Source: Limnobacter litoralis
GTDB lineage: Bacteria; Pseudomonadota; Gammaproteobacteria; Burkholderiales; Burkholderiaceae_B
Length of the DNA stretch: 64,000 nucleotides
Assembly: GCF_030160455.1 (NCBI RefSeq)
Contig: NZ_BSOJ01000015.1
Location: forward strand, 186,001-250,000
Direction of reading: 5' to 3'
Of this stretch, positions 45,048 through 54,340 are shown one piece after another. Every line of letters begins with the position of its first letter. Position 1 is the first letter of the stretch. A program made the translations under genes and the position numbers. Under the pieces are notes generated by a model. The model searched no databases. It was not told where the DNA came from and saw nothing but the letters and a program-made list of their open reading frames with translations.

Positions 45048-45809
45048 TTACTCCGTAGAGGACCAGGTCATCACATTGCCAGAGGCATCGGCAAAGGCAT
45101 CAAAATCGAATTCTGGAATTGCGAAGTCATCCAGTTTGGTCGACAGCGAAAATTTGCTCGACAAGCAATTGGGCAACGAGAAAATGAGGCTCTTGCCGTT
45201 GTAGGGCATGTACAGGTCGGCTCGGAACGTGGGGGCATAGCCCATGGTGACGTTCTGAACGGTCTGCTGCTTGGCTGTGGTGGAAGTTGCGGTGTATTCA
45301 TAGCTGATGAACACCTTCGTGCCAACATCGGCAGCGGCAAATGTGTAAACGCCATCGGCGACCGTGTACTGACCAGTGGTAGGAGCTGAGGCAACCAACT
45401 TCAGAGGCTGGCCAGTGGTAGCGTTGATCACGCCCAGATCACGGGAAAAAGCACCGCTGCCGGGGACTGTCGGCGTGATCTCGTAGGTAGTGTCAGGAAT
45501 GACAGCACCGGTTGTGTCGTAGACCGCCGACAAAATGCCGTTGGTGATGGACTGACCAAACAGCAAGTTGCCAATCATGTCGCCCTGGATGTTGGCAAAG
45601 CTGGCCTTGCAACTGATCTTGCCCTTGCCGCGGCCAATAGCCACAGGAAACTGGTTCTGACCGTAAAGCATCTTGGTATCGAACGAGGTGTCGATCGATA
45701 CGTCCTGCAAGGTGCCGAAAATAATCGGCGTTGGATTGGCCACCAAGTTGCCGTTTGCATCGGTGTTTTGAATGCCCCACAAAATGCCGGAGCCGAATAC
45801 GTTTTGCAT
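45048..45809 (-). CDS. Major tail tube protein
   Basis: A 253-residue beta-rich protein with the tube-protein patterns IIFGTLQDVSIDTSFDTKML and QFPVAIGRGKGKISCKASFA, and a C-terminal part resembling FRADLYMPYNGKSLIFSLPN. A middle segment (about 135-190) looks like an inserted small beta domain. Position between the terminator and chaperone genes is as in other siphoviruses. Confidence 0.88.
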   Translation of the reverse strand: MQNVFGSGILWGIQNTDANGNLVANPTPIIFGTLQDVSIDTSFDTKMLYGQNQFPVAIGRGKGKISCKASFANIQGDMIGNLLFGQSITNGILSAVYDTTGAVIPDTTYEITPTVPGSGAFSRDLGVINATTGQPLKLVASAPTTGQYTVADGVYTFAAADVGTKVFISYEYTATSTTAKQQTVQNVTMGYAPTFRADLYMPYNGKSLIFSLPNCLSSKFSLSTKLDDFAIPEFDFDAFADASGNVMTWSSTE

Positions 45810-45829
45810 GATTGTTGCCTCCCAAGGCG

Positions 45830-45852
45830 AAAAAAAGCCCCATCAAAGGGGC
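45830..45852 (-). terminator. Hairpin terminator before the tail tube gene
   Basis: GCCCC-ATCAAA-GGGGC (45837-45852) with seven T residues following on the minus strand. It lies 21 bases upstream of the tube-protein start. Confidence 0.8.
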
Positions 45853-45881
45853 CGGTGAGTTGAACCTGAGTAAATGATTTT

Positions 45882-46307
45882 TTATGCGACCATGATCTCC
45901 ACAGGGATGATGGCGATTGCCTGACTCTGCGTCGCGCCGTCCCCGGTTCGAATTTGTCCGCCGATTCGCGCGTAATGAACCAGGCCACCGAGCGTCTGGC
46001 GGGCTGATACGGGACTGGGATCGAATGCATTGGTGATCGAATCGAGAATCGGGTTCATGACTTCTGAGGGTGAGACACTCTCGTCCTCACCCACATCCAC
46101 GTAGACATACAACTCCAGAGACAATGTCCAGCGTGTGGGCTGGCCTGTTGTGGTCGATGGGGTTTCATCCACTTGCACTTGAAAAAGCGCAGGCATGTCC
46201 ACCCGGCTCATCTCGTCGATGAATTTGAGCTTTCTTGACTTGGTGACGAAATTTGAGACTCCGCCAATCAGATCGAACAGCGCCTTGTAAATCTGCTCCC
46301 TTTGCAT
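45882..46307 (-). CDS. Tail terminator / minor tail protein (gpU-like)
   Basis: A 141-residue protein with an alpha/beta pattern (MPALFQVQVDE; TRWTLSLELYVYV; PVEIMVA end) in the gene position of tail terminators, which cap the tube. ATG 46307 was chosen with GAGGG upstream; TTG 46316 would overlap the previous stop. Family assignment rests mainly on position and size. Confidence 0.65.
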   Translation of the reverse strand: MQREQIYKALFDLIGGVSNFVTKSRKLKFIDEMSRVDMPALFQVQVDETPSTTTGQPTRWTLSLELYVYVDVGEDESVSPSEVMNPILDSITNAFDPSPVSARQTLGGLVHYARIGGQIRTGDGATQSQAIAIIPVEIMVA

Positions 46308-46312
46308 CTGGA

Positions 46313-46801
46313 TCAACCCTCGAAGAGATCTGAAGCAGCCTTTTGAGCTGCGGCGGTCAATCGACTTACGATTGCGTTGCGCATTTCATCGAGCGAGGAC
46401 TGCAAAAACGACCGCTGAGGAAAGGTAACGCTGTGCGCCCTCACTGTGACCAAGCGCGGCTCTTTGATCGGTCTGCCGAAGGCCTGTCGCATCATTCGCA
46501 TGTGTTGCGGCACTTTGAACGTTCCACCAAGCTCGTGGACTTTGCCGTAGGAGACATTCGTCCCCACCGAACCTGTCACCTTCAGGTCATCCTCGACAAC
46601 CCGCTGGTTGATTGATCGCGCCAACCGGCCGCTGCGCTGTCGGAGTAGTTGGCCGTGCAACTTTTGACTCACGACTTTGCGCTGCAGATCAATCGAAATT
46701 TTCGTAACTTCGCGGACCAGACTTTGCCTGACCGCCGAGGGAAACTGACTGAGGTTGGATGTAAGACGTTCTTGACCAACCACCTGCGCTGAGATTTTCA
46801 T
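46313..46801 (-). CDS. HK97 gp10-like head-tail/tail component
   Basis: A 162-residue basic, helical protein with the HK97-gp10 pattern: SGRLARSINQ (about 58-67), then YGKVHELGGTFKVP (about 84-97) and FLQSSLDE near the C-terminus. It overlaps the upstream gene by 4 bases. Confidence 0.85.
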   Translation of the reverse strand: MKISAQVVGQERLTSNLSQFPSAVRQSLVREVTKISIDLQRKVVSQKLHGQLLRQRSGRLARSINQRVVEDDLKVTGSVGTNVSYGKVHELGGTFKVPQHMRMMRQAFGRPIKEPRLVTVRAHSVTFPQRSFLQSSLDEMRNAIVSRLTAAAQKAASDLFEG

Positions 46802-47355
46802 AGCGGAACCACTCGCATGTATTGCTTCAAGACGGTCTTTACACTGTCAGGCATGTCTTTGACGATGTAGCTCACGGTCTCGGCACCATTGAGTTGCTTG
46901 CTGGCCTGGCCAAGTCGCTCTCTTTCCCGGTAGCTGCTTGCCACCCACTTGATACAGGCGCCAGCGAGATCGGAGGGCACAGTCTCAAATCCAGCGGTGT
47001 ACGCAATTTCAACATTCATGAGGCCACGGTCAAAACGGTAACCGTTGAGTACAACCTCATAATTTCTGAAGCGATAACCGGGGTCTGAATAGCCTGCTGC
47101 GGCCGGAATCGTTCGGCCATTTACTGAGAGCGAGGAAATCGCGGTAATGGGGTAGTTTCTCAGCAGCAGTGTAAAGCCACCATAACCGTCGAGAGTCTCT
47201 GCGTAATCCTGGCTCGTTAATTGTCGGTTCACGTAGTTCTGGATTGCCTGAGAATGCTCAGTGATCATCCGAGTGATCAATTGATCATCAGCCTCACCAG
47301 AGATGCCGAGAAAAGCCCTGACATCAGCCAGGGTGGTTAAATCGCCGGAAGCCAT
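46798..47355 (-). CDS. Head-tail connector protein (gp6-like)
   Basis: A 185-residue protein with the connector pattern LTTLADVRAFLGISGEADDQ and LITRMITEHSQAIQNYVNRQ at the N-terminus. The VNGRTIPAAAG and NVEIAYTAGFETVPSDL stretches follow, typical of HK97 gp6/DUF3168-neighbour adaptors. Follows the small Pro-rich gene by 3 bases. Confidence 0.85.
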   Translation of the reverse strand: MASGDLTTLADVRAFLGISGEADDQLITRMITEHSQAIQNYVNRQLTSQDYAETLDGYGGFTLLLRNYPITAISSLSVNGRTIPAAAGYSDPGYRFRNYEVVLNGYRFDRGLMNVEIAYTAGFETVPSDLAGACIKWVASSYRERERLGQASKQLNGAETVSYIVKDMPDSVKTVLKQYMRVVPL

Positions 47356-47358
47356 CGC

Positions 47359-47640
47359 TTACTTTGCAGCCTTTTCATCAACCTTCGTGGCACCGTTGGG
47401 TTGCTCAGTCGGTGCATCGGTTGGCGCAGGCGTAGGCTCTGACGTTGGATCTTCGGTCTTGGCTTTCTTGCCCCCTCTGCCCGAGACTTTTTCAATTTCG
47501 TCCTCGACAACTTTCAGACCGTGAGAGATCAGAGTCTGTACGGCATGCACAGGGACCATTACGAAGCCGTCCACAGCTTCAAAGATTTCGCCGCCAAAGT
47601 TCACACCCGGGCCTGAACACTTCATTTTTACGTCTGGCAT
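47359..47640 (-). CDS. Small phage protein with acidic, Pro/Thr-rich tail
   Basis: 93 residues: a small folded part (about 1-45, GPGVNFGGEIFEAVDGFVMV) and a disordered tail of repeated TxAPT units. ATG 47640 was chosen because GGAG lies 7 bases upstream. Position between capsid and connector suggests a head-completion or decoration role; no family is certain. Confidence 0.6.
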   Translation of the reverse strand: MPDVKMKCSGPGVNFGGEIFEAVDGFVMVPVHAVQTLISHGLKVVEDEIEKVSGRGGKKAKTEDPTSEPTPAPTDAPTEQPNGATKVDEKAAK

Positions 47641-47664
47641 CGTTTTCTCCATCAAGATGAAATA

Positions 47665-47683
47665 CCCCGGCGCGTGGCCGGGG
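47665..47683 (-). terminator. GC-rich hairpin after the capsid gene
   Basis: CCCCGG, 7-base loop, CCGGGG. On the minus strand it is followed by TATTTC, a weak T tract. It may act as a partial terminator or as a 3' stabiliser of capsid mRNA. Confidence 0.6.
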
Positions 47684-47702
47684 CTGGATCGACTGCGGGC
47701 GA

Positions 47703-49199
47703 TTAGCCAGCGGCGATGTTGGTCAGAACAGCAGTGGCGAATGGCGCGTAAATGGCCAGCACGCACTCTGCGTACACACCGGTCTCATAACGACGAGTGC
47801 GCAGTGGGTAATCCAGCTGGTAGTAATCGCGGCGGCAGTGCATCTCTGCAACGTTGGCCACGTTGTTGTTCTGGTACCAAGCTGGCAACTCCTCGCAGTA
47901 ACCAATGATCGTGCCGGGTGGCAGCATTGGATGCAGCTTCACAGGAATCAGACGGCCGCCGTCCGCAGTGAAGGGGTTGAAGTAGTAGCTGATCACGCCA
48001 CTTGCAGACAGCTTGTAGGCCTCTTTGCCGTCGCTGTTGTAACGAACCAGAGGGCCGCTCGAGTTGTCCAGGACCTTGTCGGTCATGTCCTTCAGTTGCT
48101 GGCTGTTCACGTACAACACGGTGACACCAATCTGATACTGATCCCACTGCTCTTTGAACATGTTGTCAATTTCAACAATGCTGCCGCGTCCAGAAGCGGT
48201 GAGCTTCGTACCAACCCCGACCACACCGCTGGCAAATGCATTGGTGTAAGCAGAACCGCTGGCGTAGGCTGTAGCCAGAATTCCATCAAAGGCCAGACCG
48301 TTGTTGCGAGAGTAATCCGCGGCGATGGCTGATGCATTTTGGTTGTCACTGGAAAGGCTGGTCAAAACCACGCTGTTGATGGTTGTAAATGCCTGGAGTG
48401 TCTCGTTGCCAGCCGTGCCCACAAACCAAGCGTAGGCAACTGCACCTGTTACAACCGGAACACTGGCGCTGATGATGTTTGCACCACTACCAGAAATGGC
48501 GCCAGTGCTGGCAGCGCTTGACTTGTTGGATGAACCGCCATTGAGCACATAGGTCTCGCCATCTGCGCCGGTAATGGTTTTTGCGGTCGGCACTGCCAGG
48601 GTCCCCGTGCGAGTGGCATTGAGCCAACCCTCAAGAGTCAAGGCCACAACGATCACGTTGTACGTGCCATCAGCGATTGTGCCACCGGACGTGTCTGCGG
48701 TCACAGTTGGGGTGTTTGGTGTACCCAAAGCCACAGAAGCGTTACCCCCAATGATGCCAGCCTCTTCCTTGAGCATGGTCTTTTGCAAAAGACGCATGGC
48801 CATGGTGGAACGGGTATCTTCGAAACCTTTGCTCGCGCTTTCTGCTTCGAAGGTCAAACTGTCTTCTTCACCGATGGTCACGTAGTTGGCAGCCTTTGGC
48901 GCGCTGGTGATGCTCATGCGGGCGCTTCGCTGACCCTCTGGCACCCAAGGTGATGCGTTAAAGCCTGAGCCTTCAAGCTTCGTGACCTCTACCCAGTTGG
49001 TGGCCTTGCCGCCGTTGCCGGGCACCCGAGGAATTGAGTTTCGCAGCGGTGTGACTACGGGATAAAGATTCTTGGCTGGACCCTGCAGGTCATAGGCGAC
49101 CAGGCCGTTGGCCGTGGTGATCGACTTTGATAAAGTTTCATCGGACTTGGACAGCGCCACTTTCAGCGCGTCCAGAGTTTCTTGAGTAGTTGCACCCAT
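47703..49199 (-). CDS. Major capsid protein with inserted domain
   Basis: 498 residues. The flanks fit an HK97-fold capsid: the N-terminal part (about 40-160, LYPVVTPLRNSIPRVPGNGG; KAANYVTIGEED) and the C-terminal part (about 300-498, DGILATAYASGSAYTNAFAS; HPMLPPGTIIGYCEELPAWY). Between them (about 175-285) is a Gly/Ser/Thr-rich stretch with TADTSGGTIADGTYNVIVVA and VTGAVAYAWFVG, like an Ig/fibronectin-type surface domain. It follows the protease-scaffold gene and a terminator. Confidence 0.82.
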   Translation of the reverse strand: MGATTQETLDALKVALSKSDETLSKSITTANGLVAYDLQGPAKNLYPVVTPLRNSIPRVPGNGGKATNWVEVTKLEGSGFNASPWVPEGQRSARMSITSAPKAANYVTIGEEDSLTFEAESASKGFEDTRSTMAMRLLQKTMLKEEAGIIGGNASVALGTPNTPTVTADTSGGTIADGTYNVIVVALTLEGWLNATRTGTLAVPTAKTITGADGETYVLNGGSSNKSSAASTGAISGSGANIISASVPVVTGAVAYAWFVGTAGNETLQAFTTINSVVLTSLSSDNQNASAIAADYSRNNGLAFDGILATAYASGSAYTNAFASGVVGVGTKLTASGRGSIVEIDNMFKEQWDQYQIGVTVLYVNSQQLKDMTDKVLDNSSGPLVRYNSDGKEAYKLSASGVISYYFNPFTADGGRLIPVKLHPMLPPGTIIGYCEELPAWYQNNNVANVAEMHCRRDYYQLDYPLRTRRYETGVYAECVLAIYAPFATAVLTNIAAG

Positions 49200-49213
49200 G
49201 ATTCATTTCTCCA

Positions 49214-49240
49214 TGAAAAAAGCCTGCACAGGGCAGGCTT
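49214..49240 (-). terminator. Hairpin terminator before the capsid gene
   Basis: AAGCCTGC-ACAGG-GCAGGCTT (49220-49240) with six T residues on the minus strand. It lies between the protease-scaffold and capsid genes, 15 bases before the capsid ATG. Confidence 0.85.
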
Positions 49241-49306
49241 GAGATTTCGTTGAACTTGTTGATTGAGGTCCCCCGGGGAGACCAGACTTTGATTGGCAGG
49301 GGTTGA

Positions 49307-50698
49307 TTAGCGGCGCGTCACCACTACCCCACCAGATTGATGAATCTTCTTCAATTCATACAGCGCCTTTTGTTCGGGCGTTGCGGTCTTTAGGAACTCT
49401 TCTTCATCCTTTGCAGCCTTGCTGATCTCGTCGTCTTCCAGATCATCCGCTTTTGCTACAGCCTTCAGGACGCCCTTGCCTGCGGCGGGCATGGCCTCCA
49501 GCTCCTTCACACGCTTTTGCAAGGTGTCGCGCTCGGCTGTCATTTTTTGAAGGGAGTCTTCAAGATCAGCAACTTTCTTTAAGTCTTCGGTGTGATCATG
49601 CTTTTCAGCAGCGCCGCAAGCAGCACCCAGGCCCACCGCCATGTCATGCATCGACTGGATTTTTTCCTGATCAGCCTTGCTGTTTCGAGATCCGGCTTTT
49701 GCGAGGTCACCCGTCTTGTCGGCCATGGCTACAGAATCATTCATCTCGGTCACGGCACCCTCAGCAGAAGCCTTCACGCCATCGTTGGCCGTCAGCTCCG
49801 CAGTTTCCTCTGCAACCATTTCAACAAGAATGGCGGAAAGCGCATTAACCGCATCTTTGAGCTTGCCTGGTACCGGCGAATTATCACCCTCGGCATCAGC
49901 TTCCCACTTTGAATCTTCCTTCAACCAATTTAAGGTCTGAAGCAGATCAGCAAGGCAACGCACGCCGTACATGCCCTTTTCCAGTTTCTCGCCTTGACCA
50001 GCGTTTTGCTTGGCGGTCTTGGCCAGCTTCAGCAAGTCCGCAGGGCTCAGCTCGCCCGCGTCCACCATCTTGGCGATTTCCTCGATGGCTTGTGCATCTG
50101 GTGACTTTCGGCCCTCTGGGTCTTCGGCTTTGGCCGCGCCTTCAGCATCACCACCTGTATTTTCTGGCGCTGGCTCTTCGACTGATCCACTGGATTCTTG
50201 CTCGCCTTCAGCGCTGGGCTGTTCAATGGAGTCTGCCTTGAACATCGTGAACTTGGCCTCTGGGTTGCAGGGGCGATCCACCAGTGAGACCTCGACCAGC
50301 TTGATACCGGTAATGATGGCCTTGTTCAGGTCGTCGCGCCCGGTGACTTTACCGCCAACCGAAAAGCCTTTGTAGACGCCGGTTTTGACCTTCTTCACCG
50401 CCTCGCTGTCGACCACATGGGCACCAAAGTAGGTTTTTCCATCGTCCTGCACTTCCGCCTGAATTGCAGTACCCGCGGCCTTGGCTTGGTGCATTTCACG
50501 CACAGCGCCCCACTTCATGTAATCCGGCAGCGCTGCCTTCATGGCTTCTGGCGTGATGGTCTCGCCGTCCGCGTCTTCGTCAGCAGTCGAGGCATAGCCA
50601 AACACCTTGATGGTGCCGTCATCGAGCTCTTCGGTTTTTTCAATGGTGCCGTACAGCTTCTTCAAAACACCGTTGCTTTTGTCTTCAATTTTCTTCAT
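49307..50698 (-). CDS. XkdF-like prohead protease fused to scaffold
   Basis: 463 residues. The N-terminal domain (about 1-155) has the XkdF/prohead protease pattern TIKVFGYASTADEDADGETI, then YKGFSVGGKVTG and IKLVEVSLVDRPCNPEA. The rest is highly charged, Ala/Glu/Lys-rich and coiled-coil (about 160-440, e.g. DLEDSLQKMTAERDTLQKRV), as in delta-domain scaffolds. One protein therefore supplies shell assembly and its maturation cleavage. Confidence 0.85.
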   Translation of the reverse strand: MKKIEDKSNGVLKKLYGTIEKTEELDDGTIKVFGYASTADEDADGETITPEAMKAALPDYMKWGAVREMHQAKAAGTAIQAEVQDDGKTYFGAHVVDSEAVKKVKTGVYKGFSVGGKVTGRDDLNKAIITGIKLVEVSLVDRPCNPEAKFTMFKADSIEQPSAEGEQESSGSVEEPAPENTGGDAEGAAKAEDPEGRKSPDAQAIEEIAKMVDAGELSPADLLKLAKTAKQNAGQGEKLEKGMYGVRCLADLLQTLNWLKEDSKWEADAEGDNSPVPGKLKDAVNALSAILVEMVAEETAELTANDGVKASAEGAVTEMNDSVAMADKTGDLAKAGSRNSKADQEKIQSMHDMAVGLGAACGAAEKHDHTEDLKKVADLEDSLQKMTAERDTLQKRVKELEAMPAAGKGVLKAVAKADDLEDDEISKAAKDEEEFLKTATPEQKALYELKKIHQSGGVVVTRR

Positions 50699-50704
50699 GG
50701 GGAT

Positions 50705-52864
50705 CTACTCCTGGTCAGATTCGTCATCATTGGTGAAAGGAACCACCACACACCGGCAGTTGGGGTGCGCTGGAGCGGTTTGGTCGCCGCTTTGAAACGC
50801 CTTCTTGAAAGGAATGCGACCCTGCTCCTTATTGCCCTCGCAGGCATCGCAACAGCCAAGGTTGGAGACCTGCCAAGCCTTCTCGACCACCACCTCGCTT
50901 TCGTCCCAAGCAATCAGGTTGCCCTGGCTATCCGCACGAGCAATTTCGGTACGGGCGATCATTTCTGCCCTGGCATCGCTGAATGCGTAGTTGTCGGCAA
51001 TCTCGTCAGCAAGTCGGGCATTACTCCAGCCTTCCTCTAGCGCAGTCACCACGTCGCCCCGCAGCATTTCTCGGGTGCTTTCGGTGATCGCCCACTGAGC
51101 GTTTGGGTTTTCAATTACGGTGCCATCCTCAAGCACTCTCATGCCGACCAGTTCGGCAGCCCGGTCTTTGGCCCATTGCAGCGCTCTCAAATTGACCTGG
51201 CTCAGCATGTCCTCGTTGTCGATGGCCAATTCCAAAAGAGAGGCTTTACCAGCGAGCACAGCAATACGCTCGAGAATGGGCTGAATGTCACCGGCCAAAA
51301 CGGCCCAACCGGTCAGGTCAATCTGACTGAGGATTTCACTGATTCGATCCTGTTCAGCCTTTGCAGTCAGCCCCATGGCCTTGCCAAGTTGCTTGGAGAT
51401 CTCGCTGGCCTGAGCCCGCAGGAAGCGCTTAGTAATGCGTTTGACTTTGGCCTGCGCACGTTCTACAGCCAGACTCTGGGCTTTTTTTTTACCGAGTTGC
51501 TCGAGCTTTTCGACCACTACACCCGCCGTCTCTTGCGCAACAACGGGTTGCTCGGCATTTGTCAGGTAGGAGGTCAATGGAACGGGACCGGACGAGGTGT
51601 AGACCAGGGGAACATCGCCACCATCCACAGCAGCCTTACCGTCTTCCTTTCGAACCTCATTGATCATTCGACTGCCGTTCCTGATTTTGAGGTCATCGAT
51701 CTGGGCCTGTTTGAGCGGATCAATCGAATACTCTTCATCCCAGTTGAATTCGAGATCCTGGTACCCGAAGAACTTCCAAATGATCAGGTTCATCAGGGAT
51801 CGCAGCCAATTCATGATGGGCAGAAGCCCCTCCTGCTGGGCGGTCTCGTTGAGTTGCTCCGCTACGCTGCGGTTCGTCTGCTTGATGAACGCTGTTGCAG
51901 GGATGCTGAAGGCAAAGCAGACAACCCGTGCAAGCCACTCATCAAACTCATCCTTCAGAGCCTGGGCTTTGGTGTCGTGAGGCGCCACTCCACCGGGTAC
52001 AAACTTGGCGTTGTGTTTGGTCTGGCCTTTGTTGAGATCATCCCACCACTTTTGGAAAAACTTGATCTGATCTGGGGTCCAATCGTCTGGAACACCAAAA
52101 ATCAGGTTTGGTGTGTTTCCCTCGGTGTAATACTCGAGCTGGTTAACTTGTCGGCGCAGCGCGATATTGACCGTCATAACGATCTGTTCGACGGGGCTGA
52201 ACCCATACACCTTGTGAGTTCGCTTGTTGCGCGGGTAGTAGATCAGCTCATCGGTGCTGTAGTTGGCAGCGGGCACCCCCTTGATGATCTGCTGATAGGC
52301 TGGGTCGGGCGCAATCGGCGTCCTACCCTCTCCGTCAAGCACCCTCTTGATAGTGGCACCGTCAATCAAATCCAGTGAGTACAACTTGCCACCCCGGGTA
52401 AAACGCGGATAAATCGTTGGGGCATCTATGACCAGCATGTCCTCAACCAGCATCCGGGCCCAGGTGTGGAAAGTATTCTCTCTGTCTGGAAAGGTCAAAA
52501 ACGTCGTGACCTCATTAACCCGGTCATCTGCTTCCGAGCCATCGCGCTTGACCACTTTCCAATTCAGCTTTTCAAGCTGGTCTTTTCTTGTCTCGATCAC
52601 CAGACGCAGCAGGTCATACCCATCGGCCAAGGCGCGCATCTGTGAAAACGAAACCCGCTCATAGGAACGGGGCGTGGTGGTCGTGTTGATACCAACCGGA
52701 AAATCAAACTCCCGACCCTTGGCCGTGTCTGGGGCGACCGGGTCGATCGGCTGGCCCGGGCTCATCCAGTCGGTAGGCGCCACACCACGAAACATGTAGT
52801 TGATCGCACCGGAGACACGGGCAATGAGGCTGGACTCGATTGGTTTTTTTTCGCCATCGGCCAT
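50705..52864 (-). CDS. Portal protein fused to Mu gpF-like minor head protein
   Basis: 719 residues. The N-terminal part (about 1-440) is an HK97-type portal (RALADGYDLLRLVIETRKDQ; DLIDGATIKRVLDG; SIPATAFIKQTNRSVAEQLN). A helical linker (about 450-600) leads to a Mu gpF-like domain (about 600-719): RTEIARADSQGNLIAWDES, then CCDACEGNKEQGRIPF and APAHPNCRCVVVPF. The cysteines may bind zinc. The two are usually separate neighbouring genes. Confidence 0.88.
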   Translation of the reverse strand: MADGEKKPIESSLIARVSGAINYMFRGVAPTDWMSPGQPIDPVAPDTAKGREFDFPVGINTTTTPRSYERVSFSQMRALADGYDLLRLVIETRKDQLEKLNWKVVKRDGSEADDRVNEVTTFLTFPDRENTFHTWARMLVEDMLVIDAPTIYPRFTRGGKLYSLDLIDGATIKRVLDGEGRTPIAPDPAYQQIIKGVPAANYSTDELIYYPRNKRTHKVYGFSPVEQIVMTVNIALRRQVNQLEYYTEGNTPNLIFGVPDDWTPDQIKFFQKWWDDLNKGQTKHNAKFVPGGVAPHDTKAQALKDEFDEWLARVVCFAFSIPATAFIKQTNRSVAEQLNETAQQEGLLPIMNWLRSLMNLIIWKFFGYQDLEFNWDEEYSIDPLKQAQIDDLKIRNGSRMINEVRKEDGKAAVDGGDVPLVYTSSGPVPLTSYLTNAEQPVVAQETAGVVVEKLEQLGKKKAQSLAVERAQAKVKRITKRFLRAQASEISKQLGKAMGLTAKAEQDRISEILSQIDLTGWAVLAGDIQPILERIAVLAGKASLLELAIDNEDMLSQVNLRALQWAKDRAAELVGMRVLEDGTVIENPNAQWAITESTREMLRGDVVTALEEGWSNARLADEIADNYAFSDARAEMIARTEIARADSQGNLIAWDESEVVVEKAWQVSNLGCCDACEGNKEQGRIPFKKAFQSGDQTAPAHPNCRCVVVPFTNDDESDQE

Positions 52865-52897
52865 AAATCAAAATCCAGAATGTTGTTTGTCTGTTGC

Positions 52898-54340
52898 TCA
52901 GTCGGCGCTCTCGGCCATCTGTTGCTCAATAAAGTCCAGCAGTCCATTTGACGTGCTGGTCAGCTCATCAAAGGCATCGGAGGCTGCGTCAACCTGATCG
53001 TCGTTCTTGCCATTGGGAAAGGAGCGAAGTTCGTCGGTGAGTGCCGTGTTCCAGTCGGCACGCAGCATCATGACGTTGCCGATGTTCACCTGCGCGGCAA
53101 ATCCGCTGGACCTTGTCACCTTGTCACCAGAGACGAGCTTTGCGGTGGCTGAATATCCCGCCAGCAGCTTGATCAGACGTTTGGCCTGGGCCTTTCCAGC
53201 CTGACCTGGGTCTTGCGGGATTCGAGCCTTGCATGCTGAGCCATCTCTCACCGTGGTGTTCTTCAGAGTCATCTCGACATCTTCTGGCCCGCCTTGTAAC
53301 CGGACAACATCGACAATGATGAAACGGTCGTCGGGCATGCGGCCCAGCTTGAACCCCACAGTCCAGTCGCCGCCATCTGTGGTGGCTGCAAAGTCCCAAG
53401 CGCGCGCGAACTTGCAGCCAGCCGGAATTGCATCAACGATTTCGATCTTGTCAGGCTTGAAGTGATTGCCCTCGGCCACAATCGGCCGCTGCTGGTACAG
53501 CGCCAACCAGTTGGGCTCTGGCATGATCGCTTTGCGCTTGAGCAGGAATTCCAAACTTTTGTGTTCAGGAAATAGCGGTTCGCCTTTCTTCCGATGCGGC
53601 TCGTCTTCCTCGGCCAAGGCTGGATAACTCAGCACCCGAATCGTTTTGTCTTTGGCAATCAAACGACCAACAGGGTCATCCACGTGCCATCGGGTCAGGA
53701 TGATCAACAGGCCAGCGTCTTCGCTGAACCGAGTCAGAAAATCATCGGTCAACCAGTTCCAGGTCGAGTCTCTGACTGTCTGACTGTTGGCATCCCTCCG
53801 ACCCTTGATCGGATCATCGATCACCCCAAGATCAAGAGACTCGCCGGTGATTGGTCCCATCACCGTGGTGTTTCTGAAGGAACCCTCTTTGTCGACGTAT
53901 TCGAGAAAGGACTGGTTCCGTGTATAGCGACTGCTACCAGCCTTCTCACCAACCCTTGAGATGTTCGTGTCAGGAAAAGCTTCCCGATAAATTTCTGAAT
54001 CGTAAGTGCGCTGCAGACGCAAGTTTGCGCGCAGGCCCAATCGGTCAGAAAACGATCCATAGATCGTCTTGAGATCTGGGTTCTTCCCCGCCAGCCAACT
54101 GATGAAATCAACAATCTGAACTGACTTGCCATGCTGGGGAGGCGCCTGAATGATCAGGACCGGCTTTTTACCCGCTACAAGGTCTTCGTAGAAAGTCTGT
54201 AGCTCTGCCGCAATCTCTTCATTCCACCAGCCCCATTTCAGCTTGGGATTGATGAGCTGCCGGTAGGAGGCAAATGACTTCCTGGCCTGCCTTAATCTCC
54301 ATTCCTTAACCAGAGCCAGCTTTTCAAAGTTTGATCCCAT
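52898..54340 (-). CDS. Terminase large subunit
   Basis: A 480-residue DNA-packaging motor. It has an ATPase domain with Walker A APPQHGKS (about 65-72), a Walker B region LDLGVIDDP, and an RNase H-like nuclease domain starting ARAWDFAATTDGGDW and ending NDDQVDAASDAFDEL with its acidic residues. ATG 54340 has AAGGAG about 10 bases upstream, inside the terS end; the TTG at 54349 is less likely. Confidence 0.94.
   Translation of the reverse strand: MGSNFEKLALVKEWRLRQARKSFASYRQLINPKLKWGWWNEEIAAELQTFYEDLVAGKKPVLIIQAPPQHGKSVQIVDFISWLAGKNPDLKTIYGSFSDRLGLRANLRLQRTYDSEIYREAFPDTNISRVGEKAGSSRYTRNQSFLEYVDKEGSFRNTTVMGPITGESLDLGVIDDPIKGRRDANSQTVRDSTWNWLTDDFLTRFSEDAGLLIILTRWHVDDPVGRLIAKDKTIRVLSYPALAEEDEPHRKKGEPLFPEHKSLEFLLKRKAIMPEPNWLALYQQRPIVAEGNHFKPDKIEIVDAIPAGCKFARAWDFAATTDGGDWTVGFKLGRMPDDRFIIVDVVRLQGGPEDVEMTLKNTTVRDGSACKARIPQDPGQAGKAQAKRLIKLLAGYSATAKLVSGDKVTRSSGFAAQVNIGNVMMLRADWNTALTDELRSFPNGKNDDQVDAASDAFDELTSTSNGLLDFIEQQMAESAD

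Noticed and set aside
51176..52378. 400-codon plus-strand open frame
   Set aside because: Antisense to the portal-MuF gene, with no domain-like sequence or start signal.
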